Of a stretch of DNA of 64,000 nucleotides, positions 1 through 12,500 are shown in pieces. The stretch's first letter is position 1. Each line of letters starts with the position of its first letter. The notes under the pieces were generated by a model. It saw only the letters and a list, made by a program, of their open reading frames with translations, did not search any database and had not been told where the DNA came from. The position numbers were made by a program, and so were the translations under genes. The DNA is from Odiellus spinosus (taxonomy: Eukaryota; Arthropoda; Arachnida; Opiliones; Phalangiidae), in the NCBI GenBank assembly GCA_963920705.1, contig OY987227.1, forward strand, positions 21,787,434 to 21,851,433, in the 5' to 3' direction.

Positions 1-1238
1 TCTAAAGCCTTGTTCAGAAAACAACTTTTTGAATCAACTAGATGTATACGTTGTATAAAAAAGTTTAGTTTGCGCAAAGCTTTAGTTTTCTTGGCACAAT
101 AAAAATATTTTCGCGACTGCAGTTAAAATTACGATACTATCCCTTTAATTATAAGATTTAAAAATCTAATTTTTGATGAAAAAAATCGAATCGATTTGAG
201 AACTTTCATTTTCCCCAGGGATATACCTTTTAGCTTTTAAAATCTTCGAGATATTTGAGTTTTGGTGGGCCCTTTTTAAGGTCGATTTCCATCTCGTAGA
301 CATTTTAGCGCCTCGAGGTGTTTAATGGGACGAGAGTTATATTATAAAATGAACGACCCTGATATCCTTCTAGTTTGCTTAATTAAAGAGTTTTAGTATT
401 TTTTGCCGAAAATGGAAGACGTAAACTTAATCTTATCGAATTTTAATCCCGATTTTTCACACGGCTGAAAATTTATTAATTTTGACGGGTGTGACGTCTT
501 CAAAGAAAGAGGTTTAAGAAAAATAAATATATCAAAGAATATTATATTTGCAAGCTTAAAGGGACATTACTTAAGAAATTAAATTAAGAAATAAAATAAT
601 TACTTAAGAAATCACTAAAATATCGCGTAAAAATTATATTCATAATTTGGGGTGGCAGATTCTGAAAATAAAATCTAAAGCTGTTCCATTTTCAACTCGT
701 AGTTTTCCTTTAATTAAACTTTCGGGAGATTCTAATAATTATTTTTAATATATATTTTTTTTTTTTCATTTTTATAAAACTTAAGATTAAATCTTTTCCA
801 TTTCTAGAATTAATCCCCCTAATTGTAAATAAGAAATAATTGCTTTTTTCTTCTTTATTAAAACTTCGCAAATCTAGTTTAAGGCTTAGTTCAAAAATGG
901 AGGATGAAACTTAAAAAAAATTAAGACCTTCCGCTTTGTTTAAGACGTGCATATTTTTCACAATCAACCACTCGCTTCTCGCGCCTAAATTAAGTCTCGA
1001 GTTTGCGTAAGATATTTACCAAAATGATGGCATAGGTAAATATGATAGGAATATCATAAAATGATTCAGTGAATTTGATGAGCAAATAAAATTATTTTTT
1101 TCATCTTTATGACTAGTTTTAAGCCGAAGTATAGAGTTTACTATGTGTACCTCTATACAAAGAAGCAACCATGATTATCGTAAAATTTAACGAAGTGTAA
1201 AGATTTCGCAGAAAACCGTTTTTATTATTTTTTTTCCT
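1..1238. other. Intergenic, no gene seen
   Basis: AT-rich sequence with frequent stops in all frames and no open frame resembling a known protein. It ends where the first TTAA-flanked palindromic element begins. Confidence 0.6.
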
Positions 1239-1242
1239 TTAA

Positions 1243-1671
1243 AGAGAGAATGCAACCTAGTAATAAGTAATCTTTATCGATTCCTTATCGTTTAAATAGG
1301 CCTAATTCACCAAACGTTTACAAAACAAATACTAAACTAGAAATTGAAAACTTACCCGGAAAATAGGCTTAGCGGGATTCATGGAGATCCTGAATTGCCT
1401 CCGTGTAAGGTCTAGCGACCAATGAGCAAAGGCTGATCGTTCACGCGAGATCTCCACGAGACTTACAATCGCGTTTGATTGGTCGCTAAATCTTATACGC
1501 GAGGAAATCAGAATCTACATGAATTACGCCAAGCCTATTTTTTAAATAGGCTTAAAATTCTAAATTTGTTTCTAGTTTAATATTTGTTCGTAATTTTTTT
1601 CACTAGTGGATTAGGCCTATTTAAACAATAAGGAATCGATTAAAAATCACTTGCTAGGTTTCATTCTCCCT
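1243..1671. mobile_element. TTAA-flanked palindromic MITE, family B copy 1
   Basis: A 429-bp non-coding element lies between TTAA at 1239-1242 and TTAA at 1672-1675. The ends are inverted repeats: the left starts AGAGAGAATGCAACCTAG and the complement of the right starts AGGGAGAATGAAACCTAG. The inverted similarity continues inwards through a CGATTCCTTATCGTTTAAAT-like block and a TAGTTTAATATTTGTT-like block. It ends at a central pair in which GGATTCATGGAGATC is answered by a related inverted sequence. It codes for nothing visible. TTAA targets are used by the piggyBac and Kolobok superfamilies; the purine-rich AGGG end is more like Kolobok, but that assignment is inference. Related copies lie at 4121, 34002, 36775, 41326 and 58676. 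Confidence 0.8.
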
Positions 1672-2539
1672 TTAAAGTAATAAATATGCATGTTTTTAGA
1701 AGGTGGAATAGGCTATACTAAGAAAGAATTCGCTATAGGTTACGAAATTCAACTGATTATGTATAACTTGATGAATATTTTAATAAATCCCCGTAAAGAT
1801 TTTATAGATGAGATTTGTTTAAAAACAAATATATTTTTCTCCTCTGGCAAAATTTCATCGTGCACATTTTTGATTAGACAAGAGAAGTGCATGGCTTAAC
1901 TTTTTATATAATAATTCTATGAATAATTACATTTTTGGGCAATTTATTAAAGTTAAACATAACTTAATAAAATAGTAATTTTCGGAATAATATTAAAGAA
2001 TGCCTCTTCTATTGCATAAACCGTCAATTTGAAATTTGAAATTTTTTAACACGAATAATATTAGAATGTATTTTTACGATTCAAAAAATGTAAAGAGGAG
2101 CAAGCGCCTGTAAAAGTGTTCCAGCCACTAAGCTTTGGTGTTACGGGAAAAGAACAACCCATTGCACCTTTGCGTTGACTGTTTTGTCTCTCGTTTAAGG
2201 TGGTCTGAGGTTTATGTAGAGCTCGGAATCGGATAATGATATCCATTGATAACTAGGTATTTTTTTTTAATATTTTAATCTCGGATAAATTGTTTGTTAA
2301 TATAAAACCACAAATGATATAAACATATATATCAAATGGATACGAATTATCCGGAGATAAAATTTTAAACTTGATTAATAAACAAATTGCGCGTTTATTC
2401 AAACGGATAAAGCGAAGATTAAAATATGATGTGTAGAATGAAATATAATAATTATATTTTAATCTAAATTGAAAGAAACCAACTAAATTACTATATTCGA
2501 GTTTCAAATTTTATTTTCCGAATGAATAACTCATATAAC
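1672..2539. other. Intergenic with a dispersed motif copy
   Basis: No gene is recognised. Positions 2104-2165 carry a copy of the unit that is tandemly repeated at 35414-35616. It starts GCGCCTGTAAAAGTGTTC and is followed by a CTTTGGTG block. Confidence 0.5.
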
Positions 2540-2958
2540 CAGAGGTATATAATAACCCCCTTCGGGGGGGAAGTATGAAAGGTAGGCAAAATCGACGAAC
2601 AACAAGTGCCCGGCGTAAATCGCGGCGGATCGACACACCGCTTTACTCCCAAAAAATAGTTACACCATTTTGAACCTCACTAAATTTTCCCTACGCACAC
2701 TTCCGGAACTCGCGAGCTGAAGTCAACCTTCGACTCCAATTTAACAGACAGTCTGACTCCTGAGACAGGAAGTTCTAAACACAAATCGAGCCATCTTGTT
2801 TATACAAAGACCATTTACTAGAGTAGCGACATTGAGAAGTCCAGCGCGAGCTAGTGGCCTAGATAGTCAGCAGCGGGCTCTTGTTGTTCGTGATTTTTAG
2901 CATTGGTAGTACAGGGGCTTTCATACTTCCCCCCGAAGGGGATTATTATATACCTCTG
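2540..2958. mobile_element. MITE family A copy 1, 7-bp target duplication
   Basis: A 419-bp non-coding element with near-perfect terminal inverted repeats of about 40 bp. The left end starts CAGAGGTATATAATAACCCC and the right end is its complement, ending TATACCTCTG. Both TIRs contain a CCCCTTCGGGG self-complementary core. The flanks are ATATAAC on both sides (2533-2539 and 2959-2965), a 7-bp target-site duplication. A nearly identical copy lies at 60417-60834, which points to recent movement. No transposase is encoded. CAGAGG ends resemble hAT termini, but hAT normally gives 8-bp duplications. Confidence 0.9.
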
Positions 2959-2965
2959 ATATAAC

Positions 2966-4120
2966 GTACCAATTTCCTTTGACAATGAGCACGAATAGAA
3001 AAACAAAAAAAAAAAATCTTGCGTTAAGAAATGGATATTTTTTCGCGAACGAATAATATCCGATTGACATTCACGATGGTCTTATTCAATTAACAAAAGT
3101 TATACCAATTCCGAGCTCCAGTTGTATGTTGATTTGTCAATTGGTTAGTTTCTACACGATATAATATACCCGTCGATACCAAGGATTATCGATTAGTTGC
3201 CCAAACTAACGACTGTGGTTTATGTTGAACCTTCGTGTAACAATCATAAAACAATTCGACTAGGCTAGAAGTTATTGAAGTGTAATGTAGATTGAATATA
3301 AAAAGAGTTTGTTAAAACATCTTTTCAAGGACAAGCTACCAGAGACAGGTTCTTTCCTAGTATAAGGTACGTATACCAATAAGTCTTGTATGCTACTCAG
3401 CTTAGTAAATTTACGAAAGTGGTTAGGGGTTACGTGTTAGAGTGAATTTTTCCTGAGCCATTTACGTTAAGCGGTTGAAATATTTTTGGCATTTTTTTTT
3501 TTCGCGGCTATTTTATCAAAGTGCTCTTCTTTGCTATCATTCATAAAACGGAACAAACCCTTCCAATATTAACCATAATTTTAGTAATACTATATCGTGC
3601 CTACAGAGAAAAAGTTTTTGCCACTTTGGGAGAAAACAATATTTCATTTTGGTTTTTGCTAATCGCAAAATGGCCTTAAAGTACAGGTAACAGGTTTCAT
3701 AAAAATTGAGACTATGGCTATGAATGAATTGTAGTATAATTAAGAGAGCTTAAAATTATACCATCTTCGTCAAAATCAGTCAATAAAACCGACAGTATAT
3801 TGATTTTAAAAGTTCAATAAACTTAACTTCAGGAAAGTACTTATGAAATATCGGAATTGTAACGCGGGAATGCAATGATTTTGGACTTGTTTCTATAGCG
3901 AATATGCCGTAAATATGACGTACAAGTGCATGACTTTATATTGAAAGTTTTGGGACGGACCAAGCGCGCTTGACGTTAAATTTCGATAGGAGACCAACTT
4001 TAAATTCGAGAGATTAAATTTAATCTCATTTACGAGATCTCAGCGAATTCGATTTCAATATATAGATAACTAAAAATAATATTTTAATGAGATGCATTTT
4101 AATTAAAATTGGATCTTTAC
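2966..4120. other. Intergenic, no gene seen
   Basis: AT-rich sequence without a convincing coding frame. I see nothing beyond homopolymer runs. Confidence 0.5.
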
Positions 4121-4528
4121 AGGGAGAATGCAACCAAATAAATGTTTTTAACGACTCCTTAGCGTTTAAATCATAGGCCTTATCCACCAGTAAAAAAATT
4201 ACAAACAAATAACCTATAGAAATAAATTTAAAACTTTCCCGGAAAATAGTCTTAGATCTTGCATTTCTTCACATTGAAGTGTTATGAACCAATAAGCAAA
4301 GACCTGTCGTTAAGGCGAGATCGAATAACATTCATTCGATTGGTCGCTGACCCCTTTAATGCGAAGAAAATCAGGATCTCCGTGAATCCAGCTACGCCTA
4401 TTTTACGGGTAAGTTTTTAAATTGATTTCTAGTTTAATATTTGTTTGTAATTTTTTTAATGGTGGATTAGGCTTATTTTAAAAGATAAGGAATCGATAAA
4501 AAATGACTTATAAGGCTGAATTCTTCCT
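4121..4528. mobile_element. TTAA-type palindromic MITE, family B copy 2
   Basis: Diverged copy of the 1243-1671 element. The left end AGGGAGAATGCAACC follows TTAC, probably a mutated TTAA. The right end closes at an intact TTAA (4529-4532). The shared inner blocks are recognisable: a GGAATCGATAAAAAATGACTT block on the right and a GTTAAGGCGAGATC centre. Confidence 0.7.
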
Positions 4529-4532
4529 TTAA

Positions 4533-6923
4533 GCTTATTTTAACCAAACATTCTCATTTCATTGGCGCTTTATAATCAATTTTCCTCCAAATTTCTATCA
4601 CGCAACCCGTGCAAGATTCTACACACTTACAGCGTCGTCTTGGGAATACCGACTGGGGAAAAAGGGGCAAGGGTTTAGCGTCATTCCTATATCCTATTTT
4701 AACTTGTTCGAGATGTAAACTTGGAAAGAAAAAAAAAAAAAAAAAAAATTAGAGACAGACGCTGAAGAAACTTGCCGTTTCGTTCACGTTGCTTGAAATA
4801 AGTCAAACAGACTTGCAGCGACTGTCTCTCATCCTAATGAAGAAAACAGCCTCAGTCTCTCAAGGATTTAAGTCCTCCCGAATTCAATTTTTCCTCTTGA
4901 AAGTGAGAATAACTTTTTTTTCAAAAGGTTCTAGAAAATATGTTTCTGCCTTACGTGAATCGAATTAGTTTCTGTTCGTGTGGGATGCGATAATTATAGT
5001 TAAAGGGAAAGTATAAGTTACAAATATAACTCAAGTTTCGTTTGTTTTAAGAAACCCCATGCTAAAAAAAGGTACTCGAGAAGTTTTTCTACTTTTTCAC
5101 ATAATTGGACAAGTTTTTGCACTTTAAATTCATTTCTAAAATATGGTTAAGATGTAAAATCTAGCCAATCAGATGAAAAGCTAACTGCTCTCGCTTTCTG
5201 ACGGCGTTCTTTCGCCATTTGACAAGGTTTTAAAGAAATTAAATCGAATAAATATTGTAGAAATATTATCATTTTAGGTTCAAAATCTGAACATCTCTCC
5301 AAAGACATTTCCTAAAAAATGTGCAAAGAAATAGTTCAAATCTAAAATTTTACATATTTAGAATTGAATTAGCTTTCAAATCTGAAAATCTCTTAAATGA
5401 ATTGGAGCTAAAATCTTAATCTTTCAAAGAAAATCTTCGGTTTCAAAAAAAAAAAAAAAAGAAATCCGAAAACTTATTCAAATTATTCATAAAATCTGGA
5501 AATCCATCCAAAGAATTACCTTTAAATCTTATAATGTGTCAAAATTAATTTTAAAATATACCACGTAATATCATATATAATGTACTGCGGTTACAAGTTA
5601 CCTATAATGTGTCAATAAATTCAATCAAGCTTATACGCAATATTATTCTTGTTATTGAAGGGGTGTTTGATTTGAAAGTTTGGCATTTTGAAGATAAATT
5701 TTAGAGATATTTGGGTTTCAATGTTAATTTACCATAATGTGTATATTAGAAATAATTGGGAATTTCAAATAACACTAATAACTGCTCGGCTAATACACGA
5801 TTATAGCGATTTTTATCCACGCTTGCTTTAAGACACAGCAAAATACCATACACATTGAACGATATCTCGAAATATTTTACGAGATATTAAAATCAGCAAA
5901 GGATTAAAAGGGGCCGAGTAAGTAATTGCAACCATGGCAACTTCAAAGTACAAGTCGTGCATTTAATGGATACTTAAATATTCCAAATTATTAAGAAAAA
6001 ATTAACTTACATTGCTGAACTTTTGGCCAAATCCACTCTGATAGTTAGTTCTTCTTTTGACAAAGCCATATCGCTTCTCTTCCGAACACTAACGAGTCCG
6101 AATTTCACAACAGTTTATAGATGCAAATGCAAATCGCTCCAAGACGTAAAACTGAGTAAAGACCGTGGTGGTTTCACGCACATTTCGTCCAAGGGATAGA
6201 GAGCCGCGCTCTTAAAGCTCTGACTGCATCGAGTTGGATAACAGAAGTGGTGGATACTCTAGATGATAAAATCCGTTGATAGAGAAAGACAGAGCGAGTA
6301 CGAAAACGATGCCAGCGCCTCGATTTATGAAAAGGGGTCCAAAAAAAAACAAAAAGGTACATTAATTTAGAAAAATATGTTCAAAACAACTTAAAAAAAC
6401 AATCAAAAATCTATTAAAAAAAAAAAATCTAAATTGGGGTCCAAAGAATGGAAGAGGTCAAAAAATTAAAAAGACCCTTTGGTTTCGATTATAAAGTTCA
6501 ATTTTTAGTTTGATCTTTGGATTTCATTATTTTAATTGACCATAAAATAATAAAAAGATTCAAAACCATCCCAAAATTAGGGTCTGTCGAATGGTAACCA
6601 GGAATTTAGAGTAGCAACGTGTTTTTTAATCAAGTGTTTTTAAGAAAAAAAAAAAAAATAAATAAATAAAACACAATCCAAAAGTGACTGGCTAGATTTT
6701 TCTAGAGTTAATGGTTATTTTTTAATATCAATCAATTTTTAGCCACACCGATCTAAGGGGGTGTAGGCTACTATAGTGTACTTGGCTGTAGTATGTATGT
6801 TGTGTGTATGTAGTATGTGGATATAATGAAGCGAAAATAACGCTAGATTTTCCACCAGACAATCTTAAAAATGTTGAAATATATATATATATATAATATA
6901 TATATATAATATATATTATAATA
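4533..6923. other. Intergenic with degenerate AT-rich repeats
   Basis: No gene is recognised. Between about 5270 and 5530 a loose 25-35 bp phrase of the form CAAATCTGAAAATCTCT recurs, probably a decayed minisatellite. An (AT)n/ATATAAT run occupies about 6875-6920. Poly(A) runs occur at about 4729-4748 and 5443-5460. Confidence 0.5.
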
Positions 6924-7334
6924 TTGTAACAGGCCTTTGTACTTTATACATCCTGATCTTCCCCTTTAGGGAATCCTATCATTGTGTTTAAAGCTACTGT
7001 CGATTAGTCATGTAGATGTAAAACGTGGAAAATTCTAGAAAAACGAGTTTTGGCGAAAATAGACCAATTGGCCTTTGTAACCTGTTGGTTTTTTAGGGCG
7101 GCCTATAGCGTCTTTAGGCCTAGGCCTATTCCTCCCGCCTTTTAGAAAAGCAGAGGGTACAAGGGGGCGGTTCCCAGAAAAGCGAATAAAATCCAAAAAA
7201 AGTCAAGAAAAATGAACGCAATAACCCTAAAAGAGTGGTCCACGGCACCATTTTGTAACAGGCCTTTGTACTTTATACATCCTGATCTTCCCCTTTAGGG
7301 AATCCTATCATTGTGTTTAAAGCTACTGTTACAA
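6924..7334. mobile_element. Unit with perfect 77-bp direct terminal repeats (TRIM-like?)
   Basis: Positions 6924-7000 and 7253-7329 are identical over 77 bp, both starting TTGTAACAGGCCTTTG. They flank 252 bp of non-coding sequence. The second copy runs on to TGTTACA, so the unit starts TGTAACAG and ends CTGTTACA. This recalls a small LTR (TG...CA) or a TRIM. The internal part also contains CCTTTGTAACCTG. I find no target duplication and no obvious primer-binding site, so a local tandem duplication is an alternative. Confidence 0.5.
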
Positions 7335-7828
7335 ATTCTCGTTACTTATTCGGGCCTATCTACTGTTATAATTTGCTAGTAATTAGTGTTTTTATTATGG
7401 AATTCCCTTTGGCAATACGTTTTGCTTATTGTTAAAATTATTCTTTATTCTTTTTATAATACTGGCTTCTAGAAGCCTAGGCTTACCTTTCTATTCGCCA
7501 TGAGGGATCCAATTCGTTCTCCTTTCGTTCTTATACTTTTACTATTAAATTATTTTTCCCAATTTCTTTTTATACTTCGAATCTCTTTATTTAATTATAT
7601 TTTTCTACTAAACTGTCACTAATTACAAAACTGATTATCTCTAACTTGACAGTAGAAGATTCTAAGAGGAACTGGCCTCTGTGTGCAAAACGAAAATTAT
7701 TTTTTTTTCTCTTTAGGAAGGAGAGGAAGTGCAAGGGGGCGCTACTAAGCCCGAAAATTTTTGGCGGGCTTTTCGAACTGTTGGCAGTGGGCACCCCGTT
7801 GCAATATTTTTCCGTGACTGATTTTTTT

Positions 7829-8165
7829 TTTTTTTTTTTTTTTTTTTTGCGCAAATGATTTGGTGTATGAGTTTGTTAGCGCGAATGACTGGATTAGTCT
7901 TTGGGATATATTTAAAGGTAGAATGCAGAACGACCAATATATGATTTGGATTATGTTCTTGGCGCGAACGACTGTATTAGACTTGGTTAGAATTACAGTT
8001 AGAACTTAGAAGACAGTCCAACATTTTTTTTGAGCGAATAATTTGGATAATTTTTTGGTTTTTTTTTTTTTTTTTTTTTTGCGCGCGCGTATGACTATAT
8101 TAGACTTGGGGTTATACTTAAAGGTAGAATGCAGCCAGAAATATTTATGATTTGGATTATGAATG
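7829..8165. repeat. Degenerate tandem block: poly(T) runs and GCGC-AATGACT units
   Basis: Long T runs (about 7821-7848 and 8058-8080) are each followed by GCGC and an AATGACT-like phrase. TTAAAGGTAGAATGCAG occurs twice (near 7914 and 8123), each time followed by a TATGATTTGGATTATG phrase. The layout looks like a decayed tandem duplication of about 200 bp. The AGAATGCAG core resembles the ends of family B. Confidence 0.5.
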
Positions 8166-9531
8166 TCACCGTAAAATCCTGATCGCTCGAAGAGAGATCC
8201 CAATGGAATTCGCCATAAGAAAATTTCTATACCTGCCACTTTAAAGGGAAACTTGGAGCTAAAATTGGAACAGCTTTTCAATTTATTTTCGGAATAACAT
8301 TAAAGGAATAGACCGGTCTTAGGCGTCAAACGCCGGCTTATTCTCTTAATGTTAGGATATTACAAGCGCTGTTGAAGTCTGAAATAATATGATTGGCCCG
8401 AATTTATATTTATTTCTATTCAAATTTGACCAAACTTGAGAAATTAATTTAAACACCGAAAACGTGTGTGAAAAAATACTTGAATACGTTTTGGCATGGT
8501 GATTCCGAAAATAAATTAAAAAACTGCTCCATTTTTAGTTCCAAGTTTCCCTTTAAAGTAAATGTCAATCCACCAGAGAAACCCTCTATATTTATTGAAA
8601 ACAAGGTAAATAGTGTAGCTGCGCAACTGGCCGCTATAGAGTATCTCCTAACAGGGTTCCCACAGTTTTTTCAGATTTAAATTCCCTAACATAAAACTTT
8701 GCAGTAAATATGGCAGCGAAAGAAATAACAAATGTTGTGACAATTCTACAGGCATCCCACAGAAAATATGTTATGGGGAGATAAATAATGGATGCCTGTA
8801 GAAGTGTTTCAACAGTTGTACAACCGTGTCTAAGGCAAAACTCCCATACAGGGAAAATGAGCGATAAGCCAATAACTAGAGTGTACTGTAAAAACTGGTC
8901 CTTTTTAAGATCACTTTGATTTTTATTTCAGACGCTTTTGCTTTATACAAAACCAGCCACAGTAACAATTTGTACATATTTATAAAAATATGGTCACAGT
9001 CTAGACAGAGTATTATATAGCGCATAAATTACCTCTATCATTTATAAAATGGGTCCCTCAAAACGAAAACTAAATTTCCGTCACGAACACGCCACTTATT
9101 TTGGACCAGGACTCTGGATTAAAGCTTTTTACGGATAAGAAGTTCATGGAATGCAAACAATATCGAAGAAATGGTTAATTAAAGTAACTGGTAATGTCTC
9201 GAATGAGGAATAAACAAATCCTAATAAAAAATTGTGATTGCTATAATATCAGTGCTAGCTCATTCTCAGCGTCATTTCTTTTTTAACTAAATACTTATTT
9301 CGATACTTCGTAACACCAAAAATATGAAGAAAAATATCCGAAACTCAATTCAGATCATGGCTTTTTAAAATTTATGCAAAATAACTTTGAACTTCCGGTG
9401 ATTATTAGCTCGTTTATAATCTTTATATCTAAAAGGTTACGATGCGTTTTAATATCTAATACCCCGAGAAATTCAAAAAATTAAGTAATGACTTCTCAAT
9501 TATAGAATAGGTGCTTGATTTTAAACCATTT
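8166..9531. other. Intergenic, 3' flank of the Kelch gene
   Basis: No further gene is recognised. 8734-8757 and 8790-8813 form an imperfect inverted repeat, each arm ending with TTCTACAGGCATCC or its complement, as a compact 80-bp foldback. On the minus strand, 3' of the Kelch stop codon, the candidate poly(A) signals are ATTAAA (448-453 of the 9 kb block, i.e. 9448-9453) and AATAAA (8922-8927). I cannot tell which is used. Confidence 0.5.
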
Positions 9532-12500
9532 TTACGAAGTGGGAATGTTATTTCCTAAAACACTTTCCTCATTCTCATCGTTGTTTGCGAAACTAATCGT
9601 ACGCGCAACTGAGGTGTTCCAAGTATTTGCGTGGCTATCCAAGTACTCAACGGAGTTCAAGAATGCTTTTCCATTAAAACCACCAACAGCAAAGAGTCGG
9701 TCTCCAACAACAGTGACTCCGACGTTAGCACGACAATTGGTCAGAGATGGCCCTGACCGCCAAGCGTTTGTCACGGGATCGTATATTTCCGTTGTACAAA
9801 GAGAATGAACCCCATCGTGCCCTCCAACCACGTACAATTGATCTAAATGTTCCAAATCTCTTATAACTTTCCTTCAATGGGAGGGGTATACGTGAAGGGA
9901 AAGCTTGCGGTTATTATTTACCTCTAAAAAAAGCAACACCACATCCTCGTCGCGGAATATTCATCGGGGTCACCATAGTCCAAGTATCCGTTTGGGTATC
10001 ATACTTTTCTACCGAATTAAGACAACTCCAAGTATCACAGCCTCCAATAGCGTAGACAGCGCCGTCAAATGCAGCGGCGCCAGCTTGGTATCGACCTATA
10101 TTTAGAGAAAAATCACTGTTCAAAAACCTTAAAATATGGATCTCATTCTAAGAGAGGTTTAACACTCTTATACTGTCCGAGATTTGTAATCTTATAATTT
10201 TTAAAATCCCTAACAAATACGTAAATCCTAAATCCTTGTCAAATATCTTAAATGCCTAAGAAATCTGGAAATTTTATATCCCCAAGAAATCTGGAAAATC
10301 TGGAAATTTTAAATCCCTAAGAAATCTGGAAGTTTTATAATCTTAACAGATCTCGAAATCCCAAGACATCTTTAAACCTTACAAAAAAATCAAAAATCCA
10401 TAAAATTTGTTAAAATTTTAAATATTTTACGCATTTTTTGGAGAGTCAGATCCCTGAACTCATTCACTTCATACCTGTAGAAAGAGGAGCTATTGAAGTC
10501 CAATTGGCAGTTTCGGGATCAAAAACGTCGCAACGAGTGATGCCTCTCTGACCATTCCATCCTCCAATGACGTAGATTTTCCCATCAAGTTGACAAACAC
10601 CTGAAGAATAAAGGTAAAGAAAACAAATATTTACGCCATTCTTACAAGAAGGAAGAACCAAAAAAAATAATTTACAAATTAATCCACCTAAAAACGCATA
10701 AATTGCCACTGAATGAAAAGAAAAAGTTAAACATATTTTCTACTATGACGCATACCAATAATTAAGCGTTGCACAAATACAAAAATTCAGAGTAACGGCA
10801 CCTCGTATTCTCGCAGTATATTTCATAAGGGGAATTGTATTAAAGCCTACTTGGTGTAAAACGACGGGCCATTAAAATGGAATAGACTAATTTAAAAGGA
10901 AGAATCTTAACAAAAGAGTAAATAAAAACAGAGTTTAAAAATTAAAACCTTAATTATCGCTAGAGCCCAAGTGCCTTAGATATAAGAATTATATAACAGG
11001 AAAAAAAAAAATTGATATTGATAAAAATCAAGGATTGAAGCAGATGGAAGATGAAAAACCACGTTGATCCACTAGCATAGTCGGAACTTTCTGCGGATGT
11101 GTTGCAATCCCTTTAGGGATTTGGCGATTACGTGATTTTTTTAAATACGCGGTAGTAATTGGAAGTTTAAAGAAGGGGATCTTTTGGTATTTTTTTTTTC
11201 TTTTCTCCCCCAGCTGAAACTCTTCTTCGGAAACTTTGCTTTCTTTCTACACACCTGAGAGTCGACGCAGTGATGTAAACGTACCTCTCGAGACTTCGAA
11301 GACCTGAAATTGCAGTAAAAAAAAAACTTATCACTCTTTCCAAACACGAATCCCTTCTTTTTTTATATAAATATAAAAAAACGTCCTGTTAAAGTTAAAA
11401 AAGAAAACCATTTGTTAAAATTCCTGAAAGAAAATCATAGTTAGAAATAGATTAATGCGCAAATAGCCAAATACAAAATTAATACAATTAGTATGCTTAG
11501 ATTGTGTCTATACTTTGGAGATAAATTGAACTTTTTAACGATAAACTTAAAAGTAGTTGGCAAGAGACAATCACCCTTCCAGTGCAATGGCTATGGCTTT
11601 CCTTTCACAGTCCTAAGATTTCTTAACCCAATTTACTAAACTAATGTTTAGTCTAACACAATATAATGATTTAATAGTTTAAAAATAAAGATAATGAAGT
11701 GAAAGTCTGACATTAGCACAAGGGTAAAAAGACGTTATTTAAACCCCCCATTTAAATCAACCCAGCTTGATTACATTTGGAAGACTGACAACTGATCGCA
11801 AAAATCAGAGATTTTGAGCTTAAAAGATGGTTGTAAAAAACTATACCAGAAAAGATATACATATGGTATTTTAAAATTTCTGAAAATTGCAAAAAAAAAA
11901 AAAAAAAAATTGTTGCCTGCTGATTTCTTGAGATTCAAGATGAAAACCCCTTTAATATATACTTGACCTCATTCCAAACTTTTCATGTGTTTTTGTAAAA
12001 ATTTGTCTCAAACAATTGGTTTCAGTTTCTGTTGGCGATAAATCCGTCAAATTTGGTTAATTTTAGTTTGATTAGTGTATATGAATGGGGGGGGGGGGCT
12101 GTTTAGATAGCGTCCTTTTACCCTCTACGTATAGGAGTCGAGTCTCTTGCCAGTAAATAATAAATTATTAAATTGCTAAAAACATAATAGCCTAATTTAA
12201 ATTTTGTAAATCCACTTTTGACATTGCATTTTTAATTTGTAATTACTTTTAGAATACTTACTGAATGAATTCTTCAGATCATATTTATCGCATAAAGATT
12301 CTGAGAGTAGAGCGTGCATGCATTATCTTAAAACAGTACTTGAGACTTAAGTACATAAGAGTGAAAACATTTGTCAGCCCTGGGCAGGAATCGGCTATTA
12401 ACTGAAATCAATTTCTATATTCTTCCTCTTTCTTTTTTTTTTTAGAATTTGTACATAGAGAAAAAGAATATAAGGTGTACCTTGACGAGTTAACGCCAAA

